Shown: in pieces, positions 16,794 to 25,595 of the stretch | Numbering within the stretch: position 1 is the first letter of the stretch | How the letters are laid out: every line of letters starts with the position of its first letter | NCBI RefSeq assembly: GCF_025567265.1 | Contig: NZ_JAOQJW010000015.1 | Coordinates: 31,194 to 95,193 of the forward strand | Direction of reading: 5' to 3' | DNA: 64,000 nt | Origin: Dorea_A amylophila | GTDB taxonomy: Bacteria; Bacillota; Clostridia; Lachnospirales; Lachnospiraceae | Made by a program: the position numbers and the translations under genes | The notes under the pieces: generated by a model | Told to the model about the DNA's origin: nothing | The model's database searches: none | What the model saw: the letters and a program-made list of their open reading frames with translations, nothing else

Positions 16794-17162
16794 ATGATAC
16801 AGCAAGAAAGCAGACTTAAAGTAGCAGACAACACAGGTGCGAAAGAGTTACTGTGTATCCGTGTACTTGGCGGTTCAACAAGAAGATATGCAAGTATCGG
16901 TGATGTAATCGTTGCGACTGTTAAAGATGCAACACCAGGCGGCGTTGTTAAAAAAGGTGACGTAGTTAAAGCTGTAGTTGTTCGTACTGTAAACAGTACA
17001 CGTCGTAAAGATGGATCTTACATCCGTTTCGATGAAAATGCTGCTGTAATTATAAAAGATGATAAGACACCAAGAGGAACCCGTATCTTCGGGCCAGTAG
17101 CAAGAGAGCTTCGTGACAAACAGTTCATGAGAATTGTTTCTCTGGCTCCGGAAGTACTTTAA
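16794..17162 (+). CDS. rplN: 50S ribosomal protein L14
   Basis: 122 residues, standard. Starts MIQQESRLKVADNTGAKELLC, here given in family form, and ends RELRDKQFMRIVSLAPEVL. It forms an intersubunit bridge and binds the silencing factor RsfS. First gene of the spc part of the operon. Confidence 0.98.
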   Translation: MIQQESRLKVADNTGAKELLCIRVLGGSTRRYASIGDVIVATVKDATPGGVVKKGDVVKAVVVRTVNSTRRKDGSYIRFDENAAVIIKDDKTPRGTRIFGPVARELRDKQFMRIVSLAPEVL

Positions 17163-17177
17163 GGAGGTGCGCGTAAG

Positions 17178-17489
17178 ATGTCAATGTTAAAGATCAAAAA
17201 AGGTGATACAGTCAAGGTTATCGCCGGTAAAGATAAAGACAAAGAAGGCAAAGTTATCGCTGTTAACCAGAAGACAGGAAAGGTTATCGTTGAAGGCGTA
17301 AATATGCTGACAAAGCACACAAAACCAAGTGCTCAGAACCAGGAAGGCGGAATCGTTCGTCAGGAAGGACCAATCGATATCTCTAACGTAATGTATGTTC
17401 ACAAAGGAACTGCTACAAGAGTTGGTATCAAGATGGATGGAGACAAAAAAGTACGTTACGCTAAATCAACAGGCGAAGTGATTGATTAA
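17178..17489 (+). CDS. rplX: 50S ribosomal protein L24
   Basis: 103 residues with the KOW motif near the N-terminus (KKGDTVKVIAGKDKDKEGKV) and the RVGIKMDGDKKVRYAKSTGEVID end. An assembly initiator. The Met at 17184 is a less well spaced alternative start. Confidence 0.97.
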   Translation: MSMLKIKKGDTVKVIAGKDKDKEGKVIAVNQKTGKVIVEGVNMLTKHTKPSAQNQEGGIVRQEGPIDISNVMYVHKGTATRVGIKMDGDKKVRYAKSTGEVID

Positions 17490-17512
17490 TTTGAGGAAGG
17501 AGGTCCAAAGCT

Positions 17513-18052
17513 TTGAGTAGACTGAAAGAACAGTACCAGAACGAGATCGTTGATGCAATGATCAAAAAGTTCGGTTATAAAAATATTATGGAAGTACCAA
17601 AACTCGATAAAGTTGTTATCAACATGGGTGTTGGTGAAGCAAAAGATAACGCAAAACTTTTAGATGCTGCAATCGCTGACATGGAGAAAATTACAGGTCA
17701 GAAGGCTGTAGTTTGTAAAGCTAAAAAGTCCGTTGCTAACTTTAAAATCAGAGAGGGTATGCCGATCGGATGTAAAGTTACATTAAGAGGAGAAAAGATG
17801 TATGAGTTCGTTGACCGTCTGGTTAACCTTGCTCTTCCTCGTGTACGTGACTTTAGAGGTGTAAATCCTAACGCATTTGACGGAAGAGGTAACTATGCTC
17901 TCGGAATTAAAGAGCAGCTGATCTTCCCTGAGATCGAATACGATAAAGTAGATAAGGTAAGAGGTATGGATATCATCTTCGTTACTACTGCTAATACAGA
18001 TGAAGAGGCACGCGAACTGCTCACTCAGTTCAACATGCCATTTACAAAATAA
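17513..18052 (+). CDS. rplE: 50S ribosomal protein L5
   Basis: 179 residues from a TTG start at 17513, preceded by AAGGAGG. The L5 core is complete (VVINMGVGEAKDN, KKSVANFKIREGMPIGCKVTLRG, DFRGVNPNAFDGRGNY). It binds 5S rRNA in the central protuberance. Confidence 0.97.
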   Translation: MSRLKEQYQNEIVDAMIKKFGYKNIMEVPKLDKVVINMGVGEAKDNAKLLDAAIADMEKITGQKAVVCKAKKSVANFKIREGMPIGCKVTLRGEKMYEFVDRLVNLALPRVRDFRGVNPNAFDGRGNYALGIKEQLIFPEIEYDKVDKVRGMDIIFVTTANTDEEARELLTQFNMPFTK

Positions 18053-18063
18053 GGAGGTAAATT

Positions 18064-18249
18064 ATGGCTAAGACAGCAATGAAAGTGAAACAGCAGCGCA
18101 AGCAGAAGTTCTCCACAAGAGAATACAATCGTTGCAGAATCTGTGGACGTCCACATGCATATTTGAGAAAATATGGTATCTGCCGTGTTTGCTTCCGTGA
18201 GTTAGCATACAAGGGACAGATTCCAGGTGTTAAGAAAGCAAGTTGGTAG
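18064..18249 (+). CDS. rpsN: 30S ribosomal protein S14, zinc-binding type
   Basis: 61 residues with two CxxC pairs (CRICG...CRVC) that bind zinc, the C+ form typical of Firmicutes (RpsN/RpsZ type). It belongs to the 30S head. AAGGAGG immediately upstream. Confidence 0.97.
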   Translation: MAKTAMKVKQQRKQKFSTREYNRCRICGRPHAYLRKYGICRVCFRELAYKGQIPGVKKASW

Positions 18250-18261
18250 GAGGAAAGAACA

Positions 18262-18663
18262 ATGACAATGAGTGATCCAATCGCAGATATGCTTACAAGA
18301 ATCCGTAATGCAAATACTGCTAAACATGATACTGTAGATGTTCCAGCATCCAAGATGAAGCTTGCTATCGCTAATATCTTGTTAGATGAAGGATATATCG
18401 AGAAATACGATGTTGTTGAAGACGGAGTATTCAAAACAATTCACATCACACTGAAATATGGTGCTGATAAGAACGAGAAAGTTATCACAGGCCTTAAGAG
18501 AATTTCTAAACCAGGTCTTCGTGTATACGCTTCAAGCGAGAATGTACCTAAGGTATTTGGTGGACTTGGAACAGCAATCATTTCCACAAACCAGGGTGTA
18601 ATCACTGACAAAGCTGCAAGAAAGCTTGGTATCGGTGGAGAAGTTCTCTGCTATATTTGGTAA
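18262..18663 (+). CDS. rpsH: 30S ribosomal protein S8
   Basis: 133 residues; ATG 18262 follows GGAGG by about 8 bases. It starts MTMSDPIADMLTRIRNA and ends with the GGEVLCYIW family signature. A primary binder of the 16S central domain and, in E. coli, the repressor of the spc operon. Confidence 0.98.
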   Translation: MTMSDPIADMLTRIRNANTAKHDTVDVPASKMKLAIANILLDEGYIEKYDVVEDGVFKTIHITLKYGADKNEKVITGLKRISKPGLRVYASSENVPKVFGGLGTAIISTNQGVITDKAARKLGIGGEVLCYIW

Positions 18664-18681
18664 GAAACCCGTGAGCAACTT

Positions 18682-18714
18682 AGTGAAGGTGTGCCGTAAG
18701 GCACAGCCTGAACT
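18682..18714 (+). promoter_or_regulatory. Hairpin with tandem G-A pairs between rpsH and rplF
   Basis: In the 126-bp gap between rpsH and rplF, AGT-GA-AGG...CCT-GA-ACT encloses GTGCC-GTAA-GGCAC. The facing GA/GA steps and the GNRA-like GTAA loop are hallmarks of protein- or tertiary-contact RNA motifs. A role in ribosomal protein feedback or mRNA processing is inferred. Confidence 0.4.
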
Positions 18715-18789
18715 GATTGCCATATAGAAACTGAAAACAGAGAAGCCATAAGAGCTTTTCCGAGAATCTAAGTTAAGGAGGAATAAGGT

Positions 18790-19332
18790 ATGTCACGTAT
18801 CGGAAGACATCCAATCGCTATCCCGGCAGGCGTAACTGTTGAGATCGCTGAGAACAATGTAGTGACTGTTAAAGGTCCAAAGGGAACACTTGAGAAAGCA
18901 CTTCCTACAGAGATGGAAATCAAACAGGAAGGCGAAGAAATCGTTGTAACAAGACCAAATGACTTAAAGAAAATGAAATCTTTACATGGTCTTACAAGAA
19001 CACTGATCAATAACATGGTTATTGGTGTAACGGAAGGATACCAGAAGGTTCTGGAAGTTAACGGTGTTGGATACAGAGCAGCAAAATCAGGTAACAAATT
19101 AACACTGAACCTTGGTTATTCTCATCCAGTCGAGATGGAAGATCCTGAAGGCATTGAGACAGTAGTTGAAGGTCAGAACAAGATCATCGTTAAAGGACTC
19201 AGTAAAGAAAAAGTTGGTCAGTTTGCGGCTGAGATCAGAGACAAGAGAAGACCGGAGCCATACAAAGGTAAAGGTATTAAGTATGCTGATGAAGTTATCA
19301 GACGTAAAGTTGGTAAGACTGGTAAAAAATAA
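18790..19332 (+). CDS. rplF: 50S ribosomal protein L6
   Basis: 180 residues with the two L6 domains and the C-terminal signature (RDKRRPEPYKGKGIKYADEV). It lies by the sarcin-ricin loop near the factor site. AAGGAGG upstream. Confidence 0.98.
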   Translation: MSRIGRHPIAIPAGVTVEIAENNVVTVKGPKGTLEKALPTEMEIKQEGEEIVVTRPNDLKKMKSLHGLTRTLINNMVIGVTEGYQKVLEVNGVGYRAAKSGNKLTLNLGYSHPVEMEDPEGIETVVEGQNKIIVKGLSKEKVGQFAAEIRDKRRPEPYKGKGIKYADEVIRRKVGKTGKK

Positions 19333-19349
19333 GTAAGGAGAGTGTGAAA

Positions 19350-19718
19350 ATGGTTAGCAAAAAATCAAGAAGTGAAGTTCGCGTAAACAAGCACAGAAAA
19401 TTACGTAACCGTTTATCTGGTACAGCTGAGTGCCCACGTTTAGCGGTATTCAGAAGTAATAATCATATGTATGCTCAAATTATTGACGATACAGTTGGAA
19501 ATACACTGGTTTCCGCTTCCACTCTTCAGAAAGATGTGAAAGCAAACCTGGAGAAAACTAACAACGTTGATGCAGCAGCATATTTAGGAAAAGTAATCGC
19601 AGAAAAGGCCCTTGAAAAAGGTATTAAAGACGTTGTCTTCGACAGAGGCGGATTTATTTATCAGGGTAAAGTACAGGCATTAGCAGACGCAGCTAGAGAA
19701 GCTGGGTTGAATTTCTAG
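19350..19718 (+). CDS. rplR: 50S ribosomal protein L18
   Basis: 122 residues. ATG 19350 is 9 bases after AAGGAG; the GTG at 19344 is closer than usual. Contains RLSGTAECPRLAVFRSNNHMYAQ and FDRGGFIYQGKVQALADAARE. Binds 5S rRNA with L5. Confidence 0.97.
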   Translation: MVSKKSRSEVRVNKHRKLRNRLSGTAECPRLAVFRSNNHMYAQIIDDTVGNTLVSASTLQKDVKANLEKTNNVDAAAYLGKVIAEKALEKGIKDVVFDRGGFIYQGKVQALADAAREAGLNF

Positions 19719-19732
19719 AAGGAGGAGCACAC

Positions 19733-20242
19733 ATGAGACAGGAACGTATTGATGCTAATTCATTAGAATTAAACGAAAAAGTAGTATCAATTAAACGTGT
19801 AACCAAAGTTGTTAAGGGTGGCCGTAATATGAGATTCACAGCTTTAGTAGTTGTTGGTGACGGAAATGGCCATGTTGGTGCAGGTTTAGGAAAAGCTACA
19901 GAAATTCCGGAAGCAATCCGCAAAGGAAAAGAAGATGCAGCTAAAAATCTCATCTCTGTAGCATTAGATGAAAATGACAGTGTAACACATGATTATATCG
20001 GTAAATTCGGAGGCGCTTCTGTATTACTTAAGAAGGCTCCAGAAGGTACTGGAGTTATCGCTGGTGGTCCAGCACGTGCCGTAATCGAGATGGCAGGAAT
20101 CAAGAATATCCGTACAAAATCTCTTGGTTCTAACAACAAACAGAACGTTGTACTTGCTACAATCGAAGGATTACGCCAGATTAAAACTCCGGAAGAAGTA
20201 GCTAAGCTTCGCGGTAAATCTGTTGAAGAGATCTTTGGCTAA
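19733..20242 (+). CDS. rpsE: 30S ribosomal protein S5
   Basis: 169 residues with the double-stranded RNA-binding N-domain (RVTKVVKGGRNMRFTALVVVG) and the conserved GGPARAVIEMAGI segment. It contributes to decoding accuracy and the mRNA entry channel. AGGAGG upstream. Confidence 0.98.
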   Translation: MRQERIDANSLELNEKVVSIKRVTKVVKGGRNMRFTALVVVGDGNGHVGAGLGKATEIPEAIRKGKEDAAKNLISVALDENDSVTHDYIGKFGGASVLLKKAPEGTGVIAGGPARAVIEMAGIKNIRTKSLGSNNKQNVVLATIEGLRQIKTPEEVAKLRGKSVEEIFG

Positions 20243-20256
20243 GGAGGTAGAACAAA

Positions 20257-20436
20257 ATGGCAGATTTAAAAATCACATTAGTAAAATCTACAATCGGTGC
20301 TGTACCTAAGCATAAGAAAACTGTTGAAGCATTAGGACTTAAGAAGCTGAACAAAACTGTTGTACTTCCAGATAATGCAGCAACAAGAGGTATGGTTAAA
20401 CAGGTTTCTCACCTGGTAAAAGTAGAAGAAGTATAA
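20257..20436 (+). CDS. rpmD: 50S ribosomal protein L30
   Basis: 59 residues from ATG 20257, with AAGGAGG 9-10 bases upstream, in its standard place between rpsE and rplO. It reads MADLKITLVKSTIGAVPKHK and continues with LGLKKLNKTVVLPD, the L30 signature. Confidence 0.96.
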   Translation: MADLKITLVKSTIGAVPKHKKTVEALGLKKLNKTVVLPDNAATRGMVKQVSHLVKVEEV

Positions 20437-20465
20437 TTCATTTATTCGGATAAGGAGGTGTCACA

Positions 20466-20906
20466 ATGGATTTATCTAACTTAAGACCTGCTGACGGATC
20501 AAAGCAGAGTGATAATTTCAGAAGAGGACGTGGACACGGTTCTGGAAATGGTAAGACAGCTGGTAAGGGACATAAAGGTCAGAAAGCTCGTTCAGGCGGT
20601 ACAAGACCTGGTTTCGAAGGTGGTCAGATGCCATTATATAGAAGAATACCAAAGAGAGGTTTCACTAACAGAAACACTAAGACAATCGTTGGTATCAACG
20701 TAAGTACTCTTGAAGTATTTGAAAATGATACAGTTGTTACTGTAGATACATTAATCGAACAGGGTATCGTTACAAATCCAAAGGATGGAGTTAAGATTCT
20801 TGGAAATGGCGAACTTACTAAGAAGCTTACAGTTCAGGCAGATGCATTCAGTGCAGGAGCTGTAGCTAAGATCGAGGCGTTAGGTGGAAAAGCAGAGGTG
20901 ATCTAA
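20466..20906 (+). CDS. rplO: 50S ribosomal protein L15
   Basis: 146 residues with the Gly/Arg-rich N-terminal tail (RGRGHGSGNGKTAGKGHKGQ) that penetrates 23S rRNA and the MPLYRRIPKRGF motif. Its stop overlaps the secY start by one base (TAATG). Confidence 0.98.
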   Translation: MDLSNLRPADGSKQSDNFRRGRGHGSGNGKTAGKGHKGQKARSGGTRPGFEGGQMPLYRRIPKRGFTNRNTKTIVGINVSTLEVFENDTVVTVDTLIEQGIVTNPKDGVKILGNGELTKKLTVQADAFSAGAVAKIEALGGKAEVI

Positions 20907-22222
20907 TGTTAGAAGCATTTCGAAAGGCATTCAAGATAAAGGATATTCGAAAGAAGATCGGATATACATTTTTGATGTTAATCGTAATACGAATTGGATC
21001 GCAGTTGCCAACACCAGGCGTAAATGGTGAATATATTAAGAATTTCTTTGCTCAAAACACTGGAGAGGCGTTCAATTTGTTTAACGCCTTCACCGGTGGC
21101 TCTTTTGAGCAAATGTCTGTATTTGCCTTAAGTATTACACCTTATATTACTTCATCAATCATAGTTCAGCTGCTTACAATTGCAATTCCGCAGTTAGAAG
21201 AGATGCAGCGTGACGGCGAGACTGGAAGAAAGAAGATTGTTGCTATTACAAGATATCTTACCGTTGGTCTTGCTTTAATTGAATCCGGCGCTATGGCAGT
21301 TGGATTCGGCCGTCAGGGACTTCTGGTGAAGTATAATTTTGTTAATGCAGCAATTGTCGTATTAACACTCACGGCAGGATCCGCTTTCCTGATGTGGATT
21401 GGTGAGAGAATTACAGAAAAAGGTGTGGGCAATGGTATATCTATTGTCCTGGTGATCAACATTATCTCTCGTATTCCGAGTGATATGACGACGTTATTTG
21501 ACCAGTTCGTGAAAGGAAAAGCGATTGCTTCCGCTGGTCTTGCAGTATGTGTAATCATTGCAATCATCTTAGCATTGGTTGTTTTTACCGTAATCCTGCA
21601 GGATGGAGAAAGAAGAATTGCTGTACAGTATTCCCAGAAAGTGGTTGGAAGAAGATCATATGGTGGACAGTCCACTAATATTCCGCTGAAGGTTAACACG
21701 GCAGGCGTTATCCCTATTATCTTTTCATCATCTTTGATGCAGTTTCCAATCGTAATTGCAACTTTTCTTGGAAAAGATAATGGTAGTGGAATCGGAAGTG
21801 AGATTCTTCGTGGATTAAACCAGAGCAACTGGTGTAATCCGGAACAGATCAAGTATTCGTGGGGACTGGTACTATATATTGTCCTGACTGTATTCTTCGC
21901 ATATTTTTACACTTCAATTACATTTAATCCATTGGAGATTGCAAATAATATGAAGAAGAGCGGTGGATTTATACCGGGAATTCGTCCGGGAAGACCAACA
22001 GTAGAATATTTGACAAAAATCTTGAATTATATTATTTTTGTTGGTGCATGCGGATTGATTCTGGTACAGATTGTTCCGATATTATTCAACGGATGGCTTG
22101 GAGCAAAAGTATCCTTTGGTGGTACTTCTCTGATCATTATTGTCAGTGTAGTATTGGAAACACTTAAGCAAATTGATTCAATGACACTTGTAAGAACATA
22201 CAAGGGATTTTTAAATAGTTAA
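20906..22222 (+). CDS. secY: Preprotein translocase subunit SecY
   Basis: 438-residue channel protein of the Sec translocon with ten membrane helices. Signature motifs are ITPYITSSIIVQLL in TM2 and the plug region LPTPGVNGEYI, and the cytoplasmic loop RPGRPTVEYL. Start overlaps the rplO stop, so the genes are translationally coupled. Confidence 0.98.
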   Translation: MLEAFRKAFKIKDIRKKIGYTFLMLIVIRIGSQLPTPGVNGEYIKNFFAQNTGEAFNLFNAFTGGSFEQMSVFALSITPYITSSIIVQLLTIAIPQLEEMQRDGETGRKKIVAITRYLTVGLALIESGAMAVGFGRQGLLVKYNFVNAAIVVLTLTAGSAFLMWIGERITEKGVGNGISIVLVINIISRIPSDMTTLFDQFVKGKAIASAGLAVCVIIAIILALVVFTVILQDGERRIAVQYSQKVVGRRSYGGQSTNIPLKVNTAGVIPIIFSSSLMQFPIVIATFLGKDNGSGIGSEILRGLNQSNWCNPEQIKYSWGLVLYIVLTVFFAYFYTSITFNPLEIANNMKKSGGFIPGIRPGRPTVEYLTKILNYIIFVGACGLILVQIVPILFNGWLGAKVSFGGTSLIIIVSVVLETLKQIDSMTLVRTYKGFLNS

Positions 22223-22282
22223 TATTTTGACTCGCGGGAAGTTTTTTTCGCGGGTTAAAATGCTATAAGGAGGAACCGCCAA

Positions 22283-22927
22283 ATGAAAATTATTATGTTA
22301 GGTGCCCCAGGAGCGGGCAAAGGAACCCAGGCAAAAAAAATTGCAGCAAAATATGATATCCCACACATTTCCACAGGAGATATCTTCAGAGCCAATATCA
22401 AGAATGGTACAGAACTGGGAAATAAGGCAAAAACATACATGGATCAGGGCTTGTTAGTTCCGGATGAACTGGTAGTAGATCTCGTAGTAGACCGCGTACA
22501 GCAGGATGATTGCAAGAACGGATATGTTTTAGATGGTTTTCCGAGAACAATTCCACAGGCAGAAGCACTGGATAAGGCACTTGCAGCACTGGGAGACAAG
22601 GTTGACTATGCAATCGATGTAAATGTCCCGGATGAGAACATTGTAAACCGTATGGGTGGACGACGCGCATGCGTAGGATGTGGAGCAACTTATCACCTGG
22701 TATATGCACCGACAAAGACAGAGGGAATCTGTGATGTTTGCGGAAAAGAACTGATTTTAAGAGATGATGATAAACCAGAGACAGTTCAGAAGAGACTGAA
22801 CGTATATCATGAGCAGACACAGCCGTTGATTGATTATTATACAAAAGCCGGTATTTTAAAAACTGTTGACGGAACAGTTGATATTAATGATGTATTTGCA
22901 GCAATCGTAGAGATACTTGGAGCATAA
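22283..22927 (+). CDS. adk: Adenylate kinase
   Basis: 214-residue long-form enzyme (ATP + AMP to 2 ADP). P-loop GAPGAGKGTQ at residues 7-16, the lid carries two CxxC pairs (CVGCG...CDVCG), i.e. the zinc-binding form common in Gram-positives, and DGFPRT is present. AAGGAGG upstream. A GC hairpin (ACTCGCG/CGCGGGT) lies between secY and adk. Confidence 0.98.
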   Translation: MKIIMLGAPGAGKGTQAKKIAAKYDIPHISTGDIFRANIKNGTELGNKAKTYMDQGLLVPDELVVDLVVDRVQQDDCKNGYVLDGFPRTIPQAEALDKALAALGDKVDYAIDVNVPDENIVNRMGGRRACVGCGATYHLVYAPTKTEGICDVCGKELILRDDDKPETVQKRLNVYHEQTQPLIDYYTKAGILKTVDGTVDINDVFAAIVEILGA

Positions 22928-22931
22928 GATC

Positions 22932-23696
22932 ATGGCAATTACAATTAAGTCCGAAAGAGAAATCGAATTAATGGCGGAAGCCGGTAAGATACTTGAACGG
23001 GTTCATAATGAACTGGAGAAAGCACTCCGTCCGGGAATGAGTACGAAAGATATTGATACTCTGGGTGAGGAGATTATCAGAAGTTATGGATGCATTCCTT
23101 CTTTTTTGAATTATAATGGATATCCGGCATCCATCTGTGTATCAGTGAATCAGGAAGTTGTTCATGGAATTCCGGATAAACACAGGATCATTCAGGAAGG
23201 CGATATTGTCAGTCTGGACGCAGGAGTTATTTATAAGGGCTATCATTCAGATGCGGCAAGAACGCATGCGGTCGGTGAAGTCAGTGAGGAAGCAAAAAAA
23301 TTGATTCGGGTTACAAAAGAAAGCTTCTTCGAAGGAATAAAATTTGCCAAAGCAGGGAATCATTTATTTGATATATCCGGTGCGATCGGCAGATATGCAG
23401 AAGAAAGAGGTTATGGTGTTGTAAGAGATCTATGTGGACATGGAATCGGAACAGCACTTCATGAGGCACCTGAAATTCCGAATTATGAAGTGGGACGTAA
23501 AGGTGTGAGATTAAGACCAGGTATGACACTTGCCATCGAGCCGATGATCAATATAGGAACACATGAAGTTGACTGGCTGGACGATGACTGGACAGTTGTA
23601 ACAAGAGATGGTTCTTTATCGGCACATTATGAGAATACGATATTGATCACCGAAGGCGAACCTAGAATTCTGTCCTTAACCTGTGAGAATGAATAG
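22932..23696 (+). CDS. map: Methionine aminopeptidase, type I
   Basis: 254 residues. Start ATG 22932 lies 4 bp after the adk stop. Metal ligands are visible: Asp in SLDAG and SDAARTHAVG, His in GHGIGTALHE, Glu in AIEPM and YENTIL. It removes the initiator Met during translation. Confidence 0.97.
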   Translation: MAITIKSEREIELMAEAGKILERVHNELEKALRPGMSTKDIDTLGEEIIRSYGCIPSFLNYNGYPASICVSVNQEVVHGIPDKHRIIQEGDIVSLDAGVIYKGYHSDAARTHAVGEVSEEAKKLIRVTKESFFEGIKFAKAGNHLFDISGAIGRYAEERGYGVVRDLCGHGIGTALHEAPEIPNYEVGRKGVRLRPGMTLAIEPMINIGTHEVDWLDDDWTVVTRDGSLSAHYENTILITEGEPRILSLTCENE

Positions 23697-23722
23697 ACTT
23701 ATATAAGTAAGAGGAAACAGAT

Positions 23723-23971
23723 ATGGTGATGTATGAAGCAGGCATGCTTGCAAGATCAAAAGCCGGACATGATAAAGCAAAGATGTATATCATAAAAGAA
23801 GTGGACGATACATATGTATATCTGGTGGATGGACGAATCAGAACACTCGTCCATCCTAAAAAAAAGAAAAAAAAACATGTGCAGATCGTTCATGGCACAT
23901 ATAATATGAAAGAACTTGATGATGCAGGCATAAGAAAGTTAATTAAGGATTGGATGAAAGAAGAAAAGTAG
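23723..23971 (+). CDS. KOW-domain RNA-binding protein (L14e-like)
   Basis: 82 residues with an N-terminal KOW/SH3-like domain (GMLARSKAGHDKAKMYIIKEVDDTYVYLVDG, about 1-40) followed by a run of seven or more lysines at about 48-54 and a short helical tail. Such genes sit between map and infA in many Clostridia. Predicted to bind rRNA or mRNA; the exact role is unknown. Confidence 0.9.
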   Translation: MVMYEAGMLARSKAGHDKAKMYIIKEVDDTYVYLVDGRIRTLVHPKKKKKKHVQIVHGTYNMKELDDAGIRKLIKDWMKEEK

Positions 23972-23983
23972 GAGGAAGATAGA

Positions 23984-24202
23984 ATGTCAAAGGCTGACGT
24001 TATTGAAATTGAAGGAACTGTAGTAGAAAAACTGCCAAACGCAATGTTTCAGGTAGAACTTGAGAATGGACATCAGGTATTAGCTCATATCAGCGGTAAA
24101 CTGAGAATGAACTTCATCAAGATCCTGCCGGGAGATAAAGTAACATTAGAACTGTCTCCATATGACCTTTCAAAAGGAAGAATTATCTGGAGAGATAAAT
24201 AA
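23984..24202 (+). CDS. infA: Translation initiation factor IF-1
   Basis: 72 residues with a single S1/OB fold (VIEIEGTVVEKLPNAMFQVE, then GDKVTLELSPYDLSKGRIIWR). It occupies the 30S A site during initiation. AGGAGG upstream, 12 bp after the KOW gene. Confidence 0.98.
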   Translation: MSKADVIEIEGTVVEKLPNAMFQVELENGHQVLAHISGKLRMNFIKILPGDKVTLELSPYDLSKGRIIWRDK

Positions 24203-24216
24203 ATTCAAAAAAACTA

Positions 24217-24246
24217 TTGACTTATATTGCAAATAGATGCTATACT
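24217..24246 (+). promoter_or_regulatory. Internal promoter before rpmJ
   Basis: TTGACT (24217-24222), 18-base spacer, TATACT (24241-24246), 110 bp before rpmJ. It would drive the alpha part (rpmJ-rpsM-rpsK-rpsD-rpoA-rplQ) independently. GAAATC/GATTTC can form a hairpin in the leader near 24281-24303. Confidence 0.7.
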
Positions 24247-24355
24247 ATATAAGCACGTTTTCTAGGCATGTTTATGCACTGAAATCTCTGAGTTGCGATT
24301 TCAAATGGAAATGTGTAGCAACAAAGGCATAGCAATGGATGAAAGGAGGATCCCC

Positions 24356-24469
24356 GTGAAGGTTAGATCATCAGTAAAACCAATTTGCGAAAAATGCAAA
24401 GTAATTAAAAGAAAAGGAAGCATTCGCATTATCTGCGAAAATCCAAAACACAAACAGCGTCAGGGTTAA
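24356..24469 (+). CDS. rpmJ: 50S ribosomal protein L36
   Basis: 37 residues from a GTG start at 24356, with AAAGGAGG 7 bases upstream. Zinc-ribbon form with CEKC, a later Cys and a His (IICENPKH) as metal ligands. MKVRSSVKPICEKC is the family start. Too short for usual ORF cut-offs. Confidence 0.97.
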   Translation: MKVRSSVKPICEKCKVIKRKGSIRIICENPKHKQRQG

Positions 24470-24503
24470 TTTCTGAAGAATGTTTGATGTATTTAGGCGG
24501 CTG

Positions 24504-24688
24504 ATAGTGGACACGCCAGGCGGTGTGGAAACTATTTTAAATATACAAGGCGCACCCGAAAGACCGGTGATGATCCTCGTATATTGCTTCTAATGCCGGC
24601 TCGTCATTACCGCATAGCTTCCAACACTATGAGCGGTGGCCGGAAAGGGCATGATACCGAACATGCCTGGGACAAAAATACAGGTCCC
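24504..24688 (+). promoter_or_regulatory. Structured leader RNA between rpmJ and rpsM
   Basis: The 260-bp gap before rpsM holds successive stems: ATAGT/ACTAT closing ACACGCC/GGCGGTGT (24504-24535); AATATAC/GTATATT closing CACC/GGTG (24540-24585); ATGCC/GGCAT with CCGGC/GCCGG and ACCGCATAG/CTATG-GCGGT (24593-24652); GGGAC/GTCCC (24669-24688). GGCATG at 24648-24653 can instead pair with CATGCC at 24662-24667, so two folds exclude each other. Ribosomal-protein feedback is the likely use; this is inference. Confidence 0.55.
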
Positions 24689-24732
24689 CTATTAAAGACA
24701 ATTAACAATGAAAGAAAATGGAGGAAATTCAC

Positions 24733-25101
24733 ATGGCTCGTATAGCAGGTGTAGACTTACCAAGAGACAAACGTGTTGAGATCGGACTGACTTATATCTA
24801 CGGAATCGGTAGAACAAGCGCAACTCGTATCTTGACAGAGGCAGGAGTTAATCCTGATATTCGTTGTAGAGATCTTACAGACGATGATGTAAAGAAAATC
24901 AGTGCTGTAATCGATGAGACACAGACAGTAGAAGGTGATCTTCGTAGAGAAATCGCTCTCAACATCAAGAGATTACAGGAAATCGGATGCTATAGAGGAA
25001 TCCGTCACAGAAAAGGACTTCCGGTTCGTGGTCAGAAGACTAAGACAAATGCAAGAACAAGAAAAGGTCCTAAGAGAACAGTAGCAAACAAGAAGAAATA
25101 A
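24733..25101 (+). CDS. rpsM: 30S ribosomal protein S13
   Basis: 122 residues from ATG 24733 (MARIAGVDLPRDKRV), preceded by ATGGAGG; the in-frame ATG at 24718 lies within that ribosome site. The C-terminus (GLPVRGQKTKTNARTRKGP) contacts P-site tRNA. Confidence 0.97.
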   Translation: MARIAGVDLPRDKRVEIGLTYIYGIGRTSATRILTEAGVNPDIRCRDLTDDDVKKISAVIDETQTVEGDLRREIALNIKRLQEIGCYRGIRHRKGLPVRGQKTKTNARTRKGPKRTVANKKK

Positions 25102-25133
25102 TTTATTTGAGGAAAGAGTAGGTTAGTTTTATT

Positions 25134-25529
25134 ATGGCAAAGAAAGTTACAAAAAAAGTGACAAAGAAACGTGTCAAGAAAAACGTTGAACACGGACAGG
25201 CTCACATCCAGTCATCTTTTAATAACACAATCGTAACATTAACAGATGCACAGGGAAATGCTCTGTCATGGGCAAGTGCAGGCGGTCTCGGATTCAGAGG
25301 TTCAAGAAAATCTACCCCTTATGCAGCTCAGATGGCAGCTGAAACAGCAGCTAAAGCAGCATTAGTACATGGTTTAAAATCAGTTGACGTAATGGTTAAA
25401 GGACCAGGTTCAGGTAGAGAAGCAGCAATTCGTGCTCTGCAGGCATGCGGAATCGATGTAACAAGTATCAGAGACGTTACACCAGTACCACACAATGGTT
25501 GCCGTCCACCAAAACGCAGAAGAGTCTAG
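25134..25529 (+). CDS. rpsK: 30S ribosomal protein S11
   Basis: 131 residues with HIQSSFNNTIVTLTDAQGN and the signature VTPVPHNGCRPPKRRRV. Platform protein of the 30S. Confidence 0.98.
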   Translation: MAKKVTKKVTKKRVKKNVEHGQAHIQSSFNNTIVTLTDAQGNALSWASAGGLGFRGSRKSTPYAAQMAAETAAKAALVHGLKSVDVMVKGPGSGREAAIRALQACGIDVTSIRDVTPVPHNGCRPPKRRRV

Positions 25530-25595
25530 TACTATTATTATTCACTACGTTAACGGATTGTATGTGTCCGAATTATATAGGAGGAAAACAAAAAC

